From Ifrita kowaldi (lineage: Eukaryota; Chordata; Aves; Passeriformes; Cinclosomatidae), in assembly GCA_013398055.1 (NCBI GenBank), contig VZRS01000325.1, forward strand, positions 21,119 through 85,118: a stretch of DNA of 64,000 nucleotides, given 5' to 3'. Below the pieces are notes generated by a model. The model did not search any database. It had not been told where the DNA came from and saw nothing but the letters and a program-made list of their open reading frames with translations. A program made the translations under genes and the position numbers. Each line of letters begins with the position of its first letter. Position 1 is the stretch's first letter. Positions 46,368 through 57,035 of this stretch are shown here, piece by piece.

Positions 46368-48416
46368 ATGATCTCTGCTGTCCTGCTCCTCTGGACCGTG
46401 CCCTGCGTGGCAAACCACATCCTGGGGGGCTTTGCCAAGCGGGAGCTGCAGGAGGGTGCCCAGCTGGCCTGCAGCCTGCCAGGGCCCCCCGGGCCCCCCG
46501 GGCCCCCCGGCGTGCCAGGGACCCCAGGGACCGTGGGCAGGATGGGCTTCCCCGGCAAGGACGGCAAGGACGGCCAGGACGGGGAGAAAGGCGAGCACGG
46601 CGATGAAGGTAAGAGAGAAGGGCTCAACACAGCAATGGAGAGGTGGAAGCTGTGGTGCAACAGCCCCTTCACAGCAACACCTCGTGGGAAGCTCCGCCAG
46701 AATTCCCTCTGTCCCCGCTCCAAATGGTCCCACTTGTCAGAGGGGCTCCAGGCTCACACCGTGTCCTGACAGCTGGGTGCAGTTTCTGTTGGCTTCATTT
46801 TGTGACACAGTGAGGTTCACCCTGTGCCGACCAAGGCTCTCCAGAGGACACAAGGAGCTGGTCTCTGGTTCCTGCTCCCCGGAAAACCAGAGCCACGTGA
46901 GAAAAGGAAGGACCGGCTGCCCAGAGCACTGTAACAAGATAGGCACTGGCCATGCCGGACCTAATCCAAAGCAAACAACAGCCCGTCTTCAGTCCTGAGG
47001 CGGGGCTGTGCTCTGGATGCTCCCGGAGGCAGCAGGAGCAGCCCTGTGCGGAGCAGTGATTTCCCTCTGCCACACTAGAGAGCACTCCTGCCTCAGCAAC
47101 GCCAGCGAGCCCAGCCTGCGGCTGCCTCCCTTCTCCCACCCCCAAACCGGGAATCTGGAGAGCAGATTTCCAGCCACAGCTGCGTTTCGATCTGCTCTTG
47201 CTACAGCAGGTCAAGAGACACCGCATAAATCCTCACGATTTTGCTCATATCAGATACCACCGAGCAAGAATCACTGCCAGCCCAACTCCCTTCCTATCTC
47301 AAGGCAGCCCCTGCCCCTGGAGTTCGCTGGTTCATGTCCCAGCTGGGCTGGGCTTTTTACCACATCTAGATTTACTTTTGCCTTGTTTTTAAACAGTTTC
47401 ATGCTAAATGTAAAAAAAAAAAAAAAAAGCAAAGTAAAAAAAGAGACATGAGATCAAAAGTACTCATCTGCTCAAAGTGAGGCTCTGAAAGCTTCACAAA
47501 CCTGCCCCACTCTCTAAAACCCAAACATTTAATGCTTGTTCTTTAATTCCTCCTTTTTCTCAAGCGAGCCAGATAATGGAACCAGAGTTCCCCTGTTACC
47601 ACACCAACTCCCTGCCTGCCCCGGGTGGTCAGTCCGGACAGACGTCCAGCCCCAGGTGGGGTTTCACTGGGATTCTCACACCAGCAATGGCTCCCTCCTG
47701 AATGAAATCCCTGCTGCAATGCTCTCGCCACCTTCCACACACTGTATCAGCTCTTTCCCTCAAAACTGATAAGGAAAATTGATAAGATCATTTGTCTTCC
47801 AGGTCCCCAGGGCAGAACAGGAAACCCGGGCAAGCCAGGCCCGAAGGGGAAAGCAGGAGCCATTGGCAAGGCAGGGCCCCGGGGGCCCAAGGGTTTAAAG
47901 GGCAATCCCGGGAAAAACGGGGCCCCGGGGAAGAAAGGGCCCAAAGGGAGCCAGGGTGAGCCTGGGCTGCCGGGACCCTGCAGCTGCAGCGGCAGCAGAG
48001 CCAAGTCTGCCTTCTCCGTGGCAGTGTCCAAGAGCTACCCCAGGGAACGGCTGCCCATCAAGTTTGACAGGATCCTGATGAACGAGGGAGGGCATTACAA
48101 CGCTTCCAGTGGGAAGTTCATCTGCAGCATCCCCGGGATTTACTACTTCACCTACGACATCACTTTGGCCAACAAGCACTTGGCCATTGGCCTGGTCCAC
48201 AACGGCCAGTACCGGATCAAGACTTTTGATGCCAACACTGGGAACCACGACGTGGCCTCTGGATCGACCATCCTGGCACTGAAGCAGGAGGATGAGGTGT
48301 GGCTGCAGATCTTCTACTCAGAGCAAAATGGGCTCTTCTATGATCCCTACTGGACAGACAGCTTATTTACTGGATTCTTGATTTATCCTGACCAAGATTA
48401 TCTCAATGAAGTGTAG
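46368..48416 (+). CDS. C1QTNF2: C1QTNF2 (C1q/TNF-related protein 2), coding region complete
   Basis: C1QTNF2 is a secreted trimeric adipokine-like protein linked to lipid handling. Coding exons 46368-46608 and 47803-48416 join in phase 1 (GAA-G/GT) and encode 284 residues; human has 285. Residues 1-15 are a signal peptide. A collagen-like Gly-X-Y region covers about 38-138 (GPPGPPGPPGVPGTPGTVGR, then GKPGPKGKAGAIGKAGPRGP). A short CSCSG linker follows. The C1q domain runs from about 148 to the end and contains SYPRERLPIKFD, GGHYNASSGKFICSIPGIYY, ITLANKHLAIGLVHNGQYRI and DEVWLQIFYSEQNGLFYDPY. The ending DQDYLNEV matches C1QTNF2 better than its paralogue C1QTNF7. The ATG follows an acceptor CCCCACAG by 8 nt, so a non-coding upstream exon exists. 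Confidence 0.96.
47412..47428. repeat. A17 homopolymer
   Basis: Seventeen adenines in the C1QTNF2 intron. It may be the tail of an old retroposed fragment, but no element body was recognised upstream. Confidence 0.8.
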
Positions 48417-48721
48417 GATGAGGAACTATGGGAAAAAATAGGAAATGGGCCTCGGTCCAAACAGTGTGGCCTTGCATGGGACGTGTCTGGGATTATCAGA
48501 TGATTCCACATTTGCCTGTGGGATTATCAGGTGATTGCACCCTGTATTGGCTATTCAGACTTTTACCTGATGTCATCAAGCCCACTGGGTACCAGATTTC
48601 AGCAGCCTCACAGATGTCTCCATCCCAAAGCTACCCATTATGTATTCCATGACTATTCCAACATGCCATGGACATGTAACTCAAATGCTGCTGCAGAATG
48701 CTTTGGTTATTACATGGTTAT

Positions 48722-48727
48722 AATAAA
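48722..48727 (+). terminator. C1QTNF2 polyadenylation signal
   Basis: AATAAA about 306 nt after the stop codon, the first good hexamer downstream. Confidence 0.65.
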
Positions 48728-49033
48728 GCATGAAACCAACAGTGATTTCCTAAAGCTGAGCTGGGCTGGGCAGTGCCATTGATGCTGGAGATTGTGTCAC
48801 TGGGCCTCCTCCCCTGCAGCCCAGCACGATCCTTGCTAATGGAATTAGGCTTTGCCAGCCAGTTCAGAGTCAGGAATTTGTCAGCTGGAATTCTGAAAGT
48901 CCATCCCAGCCCCATCAAGGCAGTTCTAGCAGCAAAGGCATCTGGTGTGCACAGGAAGTGATTAAAAGGTCTCATTTTTAAGGTTCAGAGCTCCTCTCAG
49001 GGCACAAACTGAGCACCACTGGTGTCCCTCAGA

Positions 49034-49146
49034 GCAGAGAATCAGAGTCACAGAGGGGTTTGGGTTGGAAGGACCTTAAATCCCATCTTGTTCCAGCCCT
49101 GCCATGGGCAGGGACACATTCCCTGGATTTCAGCCTCATCTCCCAG
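49034..49146 (-). mobile_element. CR1 LINE 3' fragment, minus orientation
   Basis: It reads AGAATCAGAGTCACAGAGGG, then GGTTGGAAGGACCTTAAATC and CCCTGCCATGGGCAGGGACA, the reversed CR1 terminus. It lies between the convergent C1QTNF2 and FABP6 genes. Confidence 0.85.
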
Positions 49147-49690
49147 TGCTGGGGTCCTTCACAAGTAACACTCAGGAGTCCAAACATGAACCTTCCCTGC
49201 AGAAACAGCAGGACTGCAATGAGGAAATAGGTCTGTATTTACAGCTGTAAAACCTTCAATGTCTTCTAAGGTTAAGATCAGATGTTGGCACAAAGAGAAA
49301 ACCCTGCTGGCAGGGTGAGACACTTGTAATGAGTCGTAAACTGACTTTCTCTTGCTTTCAAGCCCCTTCTTTTCTGCCCTCCAAGCAGCAATGGGGTAAA
49401 AGACTTTGACCAGGTCTTGCATTCTGATGTAGGTGTTGGGCAGAGAATTGTCCTTCTCCAGGCAGAAGCTGAATGGAGCTTCTGTTCAGGAGGTGGGAGG
49501 TAGGAAACACTAGAATATGCCAGGTGTGCATCACCCCCTGAAACACCTGCACAGCATCATTACTAAATGCTTTGCTGCATCTTCTGACTTTTGCACTCTG
49601 ATTTTCTGAGTACCTGTCAGATATTTATGACTGGGGTAAGCATTACCATGAGGATGCTTGTAATACCAAGAAAGCGACAAAGACAGAACT

Positions 49691-49709
49691 TTTATTAATT
49701 TCTTTTATT
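49691..49709 (-). terminator. FABP6 polyadenylation signals
   Basis: Two AATAAA hexamers on the minus strand (49704-49709 and 49691-49696), 41 to 59 nt after the stop codon. Confidence 0.7.
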
Positions 49710-49749
49710 GTTGGCTTTCAGAGATCATCCAACGACTGGCCTTGCTGCC

Positions 49750-51611
49750 TTAGGCAATCTTTTTGCTGGTCCTTTTGTAGACTACACCAGAAGAAGTAGA
49801 AATCTGCAACAAAGAACAAACCCAAACTTAGGTTGAACAGTGTAATCAGAGCTCAGGAGTCCAGGGGAGCAGCCCTGGGCATGGCTCAGAGCCTGTCCTT
49901 CACTTAAGATATTTTTCTAAGCTTCACATTTTAAGCCTGCTGCTCTTGAGGTTTTTCTTTGTTTTTTAGGAACTACCCTGGATCTGTGAGCACTCACCTC
50001 TACCAGCTTCCCCCCAGAAATCTCTGCAGTGTGGCGGTAGTTGGGGAAATCAGCTACAAGTTTCCCATCTTCCATTTTGACAGTTGCCTGTAAGAGAGAA
50101 AGGGTTCATGTTGCTGGGATTGCTGGAATTTCTGTTACTGGATATTCTGTAAACACCTGCACACCTGGTGCTGGAAGTTTATGGGACAGAGGTTGTGTGT
50201 TGCACCTGTGGCCTCATGCCCAGGGCTAAAACCCTTGGGCTTTAGTCCTTGAATGTTTGCAATTTAAATAGAAAAATGTTCATGTACCAACACCTGCAGG
50301 GTCCAGATCTCCACATCACTCACGAATAGCTCTGGAAATGGTCCTGGCAGGCAGCCCAGGAATCAGGGATGGTGGAATTAGGGAATTCAAGGACGGTTTG
50401 GGTTGGAAAGGGCCCTAGACCTCCTCTCATTCCACCCCCTTCAGTACTCCACACCTTCACTGGGCCTGACACTGCTTTGCTTTTCACCCTAAATCCAAAT
50501 CCACCTGAGGCTGTGGAGCTGGAAAGCTCAGGGAATTTACCTTGAACTTCTTGCCCCCCATGGTCTCCATGTCTGCCTCCTTGCCCACGGTGAAGCTGTT
50601 GGTGGTGGTGCGGCCTCCCGGGAAGTGCTGTGTCCAGGTGAAGTCATTTCCATTCTGCACCACCTCAGTCACAATTTTGCAGTTCCTTCCCATTTCAACC
50701 TTGTCACTGGGGAGACCTTAATCAACAAAAACAGAGAATTTATCAAATCTAAGCTGAATTTGAACTGAAGGATGACAGTGGTGTGTTTGTTCTCAGAGCA
50801 TCTGACTTGTGGTTCATTTATTATTTTTAATTTTTTTACAATATCAAAGCTCTGAGTTGAAATTACTGGTGTAAAGAGAGATATTGGTACATTAATGCAT
50901 TTGCTAAAATAATAATCTTGATTTCTTTTCCCTGAGAAAAAATACACAGGAAAAATGTATAGATACAAAGGACATAAAAGATTCCCTTCTCCTTAACCTA
51001 CACATGCAATGCTTGGAATTTAATGCTTGGGCCTTTGGATTTAGCTGCACATACCTATTTTTATATTTGCTCTTGCTCTTTAAATAGATGCACATGGAAT
51101 CATGAAATCATGGAACAGCTTGGGATGGAAGGGACCTTAAAGATCATCCAACGCCCTGCCATGGGCAGGGACATCTCCCAATATCCCAGGCTGCTCCCAG
51201 CCCCATCCAGCCTGGCCTTGGACACTGCCAGGGATCCAGGGGCAGCCACAGCTGCTCTGGGCACCCTGTGCCAGGGCCTGCCCACCCTCACAGGGAAGAA
51301 TTTCTTCCTAATTTTCCATCTAAACCTACTCCCTGCAAGTTTGAATTCATTCCCCCTTGTCCTGTCCCTCCATCCCTTGTAAAGAGTCTCTCTCCATCTT
51401 TCCTGTAGCCCCTTCAGGCCCTGCAAGGCCACAATTTGGTCACCCCAAAGCTTTTCCTCTCCAGGCTGAAGAATCCCAGCTCTCCCAGCCTTTCCCCAGT
51501 ATTTTATCCAATCCATGCCCTGCTCCCAGCCCAGCCAGACCCACCAATCTTCTGCACAAAGGCATCGTAGTTCTCGTCGCCCTCGAACTCGTATTTGCCT
51601 GCGAATGCCAT
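49750..51611 (-). CDS. FABP6: FABP6 (gastrotropin, ileal bile-acid binding protein), complete
   Basis: FABP6 binds bile acids in the cytosol of ileal enterocytes and carries them from the apical ASBT transporter to the basolateral side. Four exons on the minus strand, 51611-51545, 50716-50541, 50087-49998 and 49803-49750 (67, 176, 90 and 54 nt), encode 128 residues, the family length. This is the canonical four-exon FABP structure. The protein starts MAFAGKYEFEGDENYDAFVQ and includes NCKIVTEVVQNGNDFTWTQH, TNSFTVGKEADMETMGGKKF, KLVADFPNYRHTAEISGGKL and ends KRTSKKIA. There is no signal peptide. The exon 2 acceptor (GATTAAG) has a weak pyrimidine tract, but the reading phase requires it. A CR1 occupies most of the 3' half of intron 1. 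Confidence 0.96.
50383..50460 (-). mobile_element. Short CR1 remnant in FABP6 intron 2
   Basis: It shows a reversed CR1 end of the type GGTTTGGGTTGGAAAGGGCC followed by CTCATTCCACCCCC. It is short and diverged. Confidence 0.6.
51098..51535 (-). mobile_element. CR1 LINE fragment in FABP6 intron 1 (~440 bp)
   Basis: This is the longest CR1 copy in the window. It runs from the reversed terminus (TGGAACAGCTTGGGATGGAA, GGGACCTTAAAGATCATCCA) through CCTGGCCTTGGACACTGCCA, the CCCACCCTCACAGGGAAGAA block and GGTCACCCCAAAGC to about 10 nt from the donor side of FABP6 exon 1. Confidence 0.9.
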
Positions 51612-51690
51612 TGTTGCCTCGGGATGTGCCTGGGAAAGTGCAACAGCAGCTGGATCAGAGCAGAATGGATCAGATGGCCTGAGCCCTGGC

Positions 51691-51697
51691 TTTATAG
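51691..51697 (-). promoter_or_regulatory. FABP6 TATA box
   Basis: CTATAAA on the minus strand about 80 nt upstream of the FABP6 ATG, predicting transcription start near 51665 and a 5' UTR of about 50 nt. Confidence 0.65.
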
Positions 51698-51807
51698 AGC
51701 AGCCCAAGTCTCAGCCCCTTGGGAACAGAGCTTTATGGCCCCCGTGAGTCACTCATCGATGCCATCTACCTGTGTGAGAACCAAGGTTATCAGGCAATTG
51801 TACATCC

Positions 51808-51820
51808 CTGCCAATAACCT
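51808..51820 (-). promoter_or_regulatory. Possible degenerate FXR IR-1 element upstream of FABP6
   Basis: On the minus strand AGGTTA is followed by one base and TGGCAG, resembling an IR-1 bile-acid receptor element with one good and one poor half-site. It lies about 150 nt upstream of the inferred transcription start, close to where the FXR element of the human gene has been reported. Confidence 0.25.
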
Positions 51821-53139
51821 GGAGATCAGCAGGAATCAAGGCCAAAAGCTCAGTTTTCATTTTAGTGCAGATTTAAACAAAATTATGTATTTTTACTTTT
51901 AAGATTTCACTGGTTTCACATTCAGGATGGAATAAAGATAAAATAAAAATGGACCATGCACCAGTTCTCAGCTCTGCAGAGAAGGACCTGGGGTAACTTG
52001 TGTTACCACCAGGGTTTCCTTTGCACTTTTGATTTAAAAGTGACTGTAAAATGACTCTGACTGTCCAGAAAACATATTTGACACTTAGTTTGTTAATTGA
52101 AACTCCTTCAGTTTAATCCCAAGATTGCTGAACTCAGTGAAAGGAAACTTCCTTTCCCAGCTGGACCCTGCTGCTGAGGCCCCACCTGCAAAGAGTAAAG
52201 CAGCACAAGCACAGGAAGCAGGGCAGGGGTGGCACATCCACAGGAGCCTCAGTGCTTTGTTCCAGAGGGACCTGCACAGCCCTGGGAAGGAGGTCCGTGA
52301 ACTCAAACCATAAACTCTCCTGCTCATATAAAACTTGCAGGGGACAATTGCACTGGCAGAGTAATACCCCAGGGACCTTGGGAGAGAGATCAAACTGGAT
52401 AAGGAAAGCAGCCCAGTCCTGTGTCAAGGGAAGGAGATAATCAGATTATATGAACAGTACTTGAGCTTTTATGCTCCCTGTCCATAAAATCAGATTATAT
52501 TGATAGCTGTCCCATGATGAGATATGAAAATGCTGACAGCTCCTCAAGTGTCCAGCACCCAGACAGGGGGGATGTGGTGGGCACAGAGCCAGGGTGAGTC
52601 TGTAGCTCAGGAGATACCCAAGGAGTAACTGTTTGACTGGGTGGGTCACTCTTGCCACACACAGAGCAGGAGTTTATTCACCTCAGAGCAGCTGGACACC
52701 ACCCTGTGCTTGGGAGAGCAGGTGACAAACACCCATCCACACCATAAAGTGTTAATAAATGATAAAAGTGCTGCTCTACCTGGTGCTGAGGGTCAGCATC
52801 ACTCAGAATGGTCTGAGGACAGACCAGGCCTGGGCCTGTCTGTGCAGCTTTTAGCAGGCACTGAGGATTTGCACCCCTGCTTCTGCTCTCTTACCCTGAA
52901 ACAAATCCATGTTTCCATTCCTGTCTTTTCTGTTATAAAATGAAATGAAATTCAATGGAGTCTTGGAGAATGCAGAATGTCACTAAGCAATCCTCCAAAC
53001 ACAGAGTCAGGACAAAGTTTATTCCAAGAATAAAGGAATTGAGTCCCTCTGACTTTACTAAAGTGACACCACTTGCACAATCCATCAGGTCAGGCATCCA
53101 AGCCCTTGTGTCTTCATTTCCAACTAAAACCAGCTGGAG

Positions 53140-53345
53140 CTGGGCCAGGGAGGTTCAGGTTGGATCTCAGGGAAAGGTTCTTCCCCCAGAGGGTGCTGGG
53201 CCCTGCCCAGGCTCCCCAGGGAATGGGCACGGCCCCGAGGCTGCCAGGGATGCCCGGGGGGGGTTGCTGGGATGTCTGTGCAGGGCAGGAGTGGGACCGG
53301 ATGATCCCTTCCAGCTCAGGGTATTCTATGATCCCATGATACGAT
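53140..53345 (+). mobile_element. CR1 LINE 3' fragment (different subfamily)
   Basis: GGTTCAGGTTGGATCTCAGG, AGGCTCCCCAGGGAATGGGC, GACCGGATGATCCCTTCCAG and TATTCTATGATCCCATGATA mark the final ~200 bp of a CR1, ending in the expected degenerate octamer repeat. Confidence 0.85.
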
Positions 53346-56300
53346 TCTGCTGTTACAAGGAGCAGTTATGCAGAAAAGCTCAGCGCTGTCTTTGAATGTA
53401 CCAGGATGATGTAAATTCCAAGTGTGCAGCGTTTGGAGACAGTGAACAGGAATAAGTTGTCAGAGAAGTAAAACTCTTGTGGAAACTCATCCCCAAAGGA
53501 AAAGGTCATCCAAAGTGAGCAGTGAATTCCCTCTGCCTCCCGAGTCAGCTGCCTCTGATATGCAAAACAGCTGAGTCTTCAAATGCTGCTGGGAACAGAG
53601 GGAGCTTTAAGGAGCCAAATCAAAGCCTTGGATATCTTTACTTTGAGAATTTACTCGCACGAAATCATAAATACCACATTTTTGCATTCCTTTTGTCTGT
53701 GGAGTCCCTCTGCCCTTGGGTGGCTCCCAGCAGCCTCCCAGGTTTATTAACCTTTCAGGAGAGTTGCAGAAAGCCAGGGAGATTCACTCGGAGACAAAAC
53801 GGGGATGAGGGAGGTAATTCCAGCAGCGACTGAAGCAGGCAGTGCTGGGCTTTGAAGTGCTTTTAGAGCTGGATTGCAACTGAACTGGGAGTACGGACTC
53901 AAAATATCAGTGGGAACTCTCCAGCGACCACAAAGTTCCATTTAATGACTCCCTGCAAATGGAACTTGCTGGGGAAAGCCTGCGAAGCCCTGAACCAGTC
54001 TGGCAGTTCTCCGGCAGCCCTCCCTAGGAAATGCTAATGATTATTAATTCCTCTGGTACTCAGAGTAATCATTGCTAATGAATTCAGGATGAGCTCATTT
54101 GGCCTTAATGTGCTGGGTAATTCCAGGGGAGTCCTGTTACGCTGGGCCTTGTTAAGTGCCCGTTTAGTCTGGTCCGAGGTGTTGCCGCTCTCCGGCCCTG
54201 AACAGCAGAGAATTCATCACCAGGATGGGGCTGAATTATTGAACAGCTTGGACAGACCTTAAATACTGCTCAGAAACGCCCCTGCCAAACTCCACAGGTG
54301 GCACGGCACAGAGCCTGTCCCTGCCCCAGGTGGGACACGGATCTGCCCAGGAAAACCAGGAAAAACAGGAGCTCACCAAACGTTCACAGACACCTGCAGG
54401 GGAGGAAGGCACAGACCTTCCAAAAACCCCGTATTTTGGGGGATTCCCTAAAAGAAAAATCAATTATTTCATGTGACAACACTTTATCAGGAGAACCTTC
54501 CGACTGTCTGGATCTCCAGAAAGGAAATTTCCAGAAAACAAGACAAAGGATTCATTCAGGCTGCACAGGCTGGCAGAGCTTCTGTAGGAAGGGCTTGGAC
54601 CCCACCAGTGTTGCTGATCTCCAAGTGGAACCTCAGGGAGCCTGCTGAGGTCTGGGTTGGGAATTACAGAGACAGAAAACTGAACCTGGGAATTACAGAG
54701 ACAGAAAATGCACCTGATACCACAACTTCTTGGGAATTTAATTCCCTCCTTTCTCCAGGATTCTTCCCTTTAATAAGTTATCCTGTAGTAAGTGTTGTCA
54801 GTGGTATCCAGTTAAATGGGATGGGGATGGACAGCAGAAATGGGAATTATCTTGATTTTTAACAACTACAACAGAAGACTTGAATTTTGTTAAGCCAGTT
54901 TGGATTTGTGTATTCTGAAAAGGCACAGGAAGACTAATTTTGGCTGCTCTCGATTTGGCTCCCACAAAATGGCTCAGATTCCTTTGAAGTATCACTGGAT
55001 TAAGAGCCACTGTGGAATATTTTGAACTCCAATGGTTTTAGTCTAATATAGACAATATTTCAAAGGTTGCTAAAAAGGAAGATACAATTCAACTTTATCT
55101 GCAGAGTCTTCTGGTCAAAAAACTGAGTTAAAATCCTCCCTCTCTGGATTTCTTATATAGAAATACATACAGTTCTAATAAAGTTAATGACTGACAGCCC
55201 TGAAGACAGAGATCATTGCAACTCTTCTGGACTTCTCTGAGCAAACCCCAAAGCCACCCCCTTTATCTACACAGTTCATGGGCTGTGCTGTAAAGATTTT
55301 ACTACTTGATAATATCAGTGTGATTGTCCTTGCTGACACATCAGATAACACAGCTCCAAAGGGAGCTTATCCTCCAGGGAATCAAATTGGGATTTCCTCA
55401 CATGGCTGTGGCTTCCAAACCCCCTTCCAGAGAAATCCTGCTGTTCCAGAGCTCTGGCAAAGGGAACATTCCATTAAACACTGCTCTTTTCTTTCTCTGA
55501 AGGCACTTCTGGTTTGCAGTTGACCTTTTGGTATTTCCAAGTCCCCTCCTCTCTCTGGCACCCTCTGAAGCCTTTCCTGCTCCCCCTTCCCCTGCAGCTC
55601 ACCTGGGAGAAGGCTCAGGTGGGGCAGCACCTGCCTGGAGCTGGGGAGAAACCATTTGAAGAAGGATTTGATCTGAAATAACCTCAAAGGCAGACAGGAG
55701 AAACCAATATTTGAGTGAATTTTTCTTATGCCAGTGCAGTGTTTAGCAAGTGCCCCACTGAAAATACTGATCCAAGTCAAGTGTGCAGGGACAGACAGAG
55801 TTTGAGCCGCAGAGAAGGATTCCTTTCCCTGAAATACAAGAAAAGCCAGTTTTCTTTGCACAGAAAGCCTCTTCTGGGCCTCAGCTCTGCTTTGATGTGT
55901 GTGATTCACAGCAACATCTCACTGCATACTTTCAGCTCTTTGAAATTGTTTATATTGCCTTAGATACATCCATCAGGAGAAGAAAATACACTTCTGTGGC
56001 AGAGAAAATACACACATTGCACGTGCCATTCCTTCCCCACCTCCACACCAAGCAGATCCTTGCATCTCCTTGTTCCAGGAACTGCTTTTATTACATCTGG
56101 TGTCCCTCTTCTACAGTTTGATTTATTCCTGAGTTGCTCAGCACTGAGTTGGATCTTATTAATCAAACAACATTGATGGAAAAGTGGGAAAATGAGACTG
56201 GGTTGGTAACAGCTGTGATTTTCTCAAACCCTGGAATAAACCACATTTCTCTTAAAGATTCCTTCCAGAATCAGAAGAAAAATCTGGAAAACACTTCAAA

Positions 56301-56376
56301 ATCTGAACTTCTACTTAAGAGTTTCTTTACTCCAGAGTACCAAACAACAGCTGTTTCCCTCCTAAAGGCCTAAGAA

Positions 56377-56520
56377 GTGCCAGATTGGCTCAGCTGGTCA
56401 GAGCAGGGTGCTGAGAACACCAAGTGTATGAGTTCAATGCCTGTATGGGCCATTAATTTAAGGGCTGGACTTGATGATCCTTGTGGGTCTCTTCCAAATT
56501 GGAATACTCAGTGATCTAGA
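56377..56520 (+). mobile_element. TguSINE1-like SINE (tRNA-Ile head, CR1 tail)
   Basis: The 5' ~70 nt resemble tRNA-Ile: GATTGGCTCAGCTGGTCAGA (box A region) and TGAGTTCAATGCCTG (box B region), then GGGCCATTAATTTAAG. The 3' part is a CR1 terminus (GACTTGATGATCCTTGTGGG, TCTCTTCCAAATTGG). This composite is the structure of TguSINE1, a CR1-mobilised SINE described from zebra finch and other passerines. The copy is mutated in both promoter boxes and is not a tRNA gene. Confidence 0.85.
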
Positions 56521-56969
56521 CATTTGTTTATTTTTTAAAACTTGCCTTTTAATCTAAACTTGCCTTTTTCAATGGCTCAGACTGGTAACACACAGATCAC
56601 TCACAGGGTGTTTAAAAGCCTGGACGCTCAGCTCAGTGACTGGACAGGAGCCAACTTCCCAAAATTCTGCTTCCTCAGGCACAAAATGCTCTTGCAAAAT
56701 CTGCTTTTGAAAAGACTTTGCATCCAGGAGTGATGCAGGGTCCTGGCTGTCCCTGTGGCTCCCCTGGCGGCTCCACAGCAGCAGGATCTGTCTGACAGCC
56801 AGGTGAGCTCACCTGTGCTGGCCCACAGCACCATCCAGTGCCAGCTCCGTGCTGCTGAACCTCCCCTGGCAACTCCAGGGGCAAAGCTGCAGCTCGTGTC
56901 CTAAAAGGCACCAAAATACCTCAGCTGTCCCTGCATCAGAACTGGGGTTTGTGTCACATTTACAAAATT

Positions 56970-57035
56970 CAGGATCACAGGATCACAGACTGACTTGACC
57001 CTGAAGATGCTCCATTTCCAACCCCCTGATGCAAA
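56970..57035 (-). mobile_element. Probable small CR1 remnant
   Basis: AGGATCACAGGATCACAGAC followed by GACTTGACCCTGAAGATGCT resembles a diverged reversed CR1 terminus. It is too short to be certain. Confidence 0.4.

Noticed and set aside
54225..54275. Possible CR1 remnant
   Set aside because: The similarity to the CR1 end is too short and diverged to support a call.
56377..56450. tRNA gene
   Set aside because: The tRNA-like sequence has mutated promoter boxes and is fused to a CR1 tail, so it is the head of a SINE.
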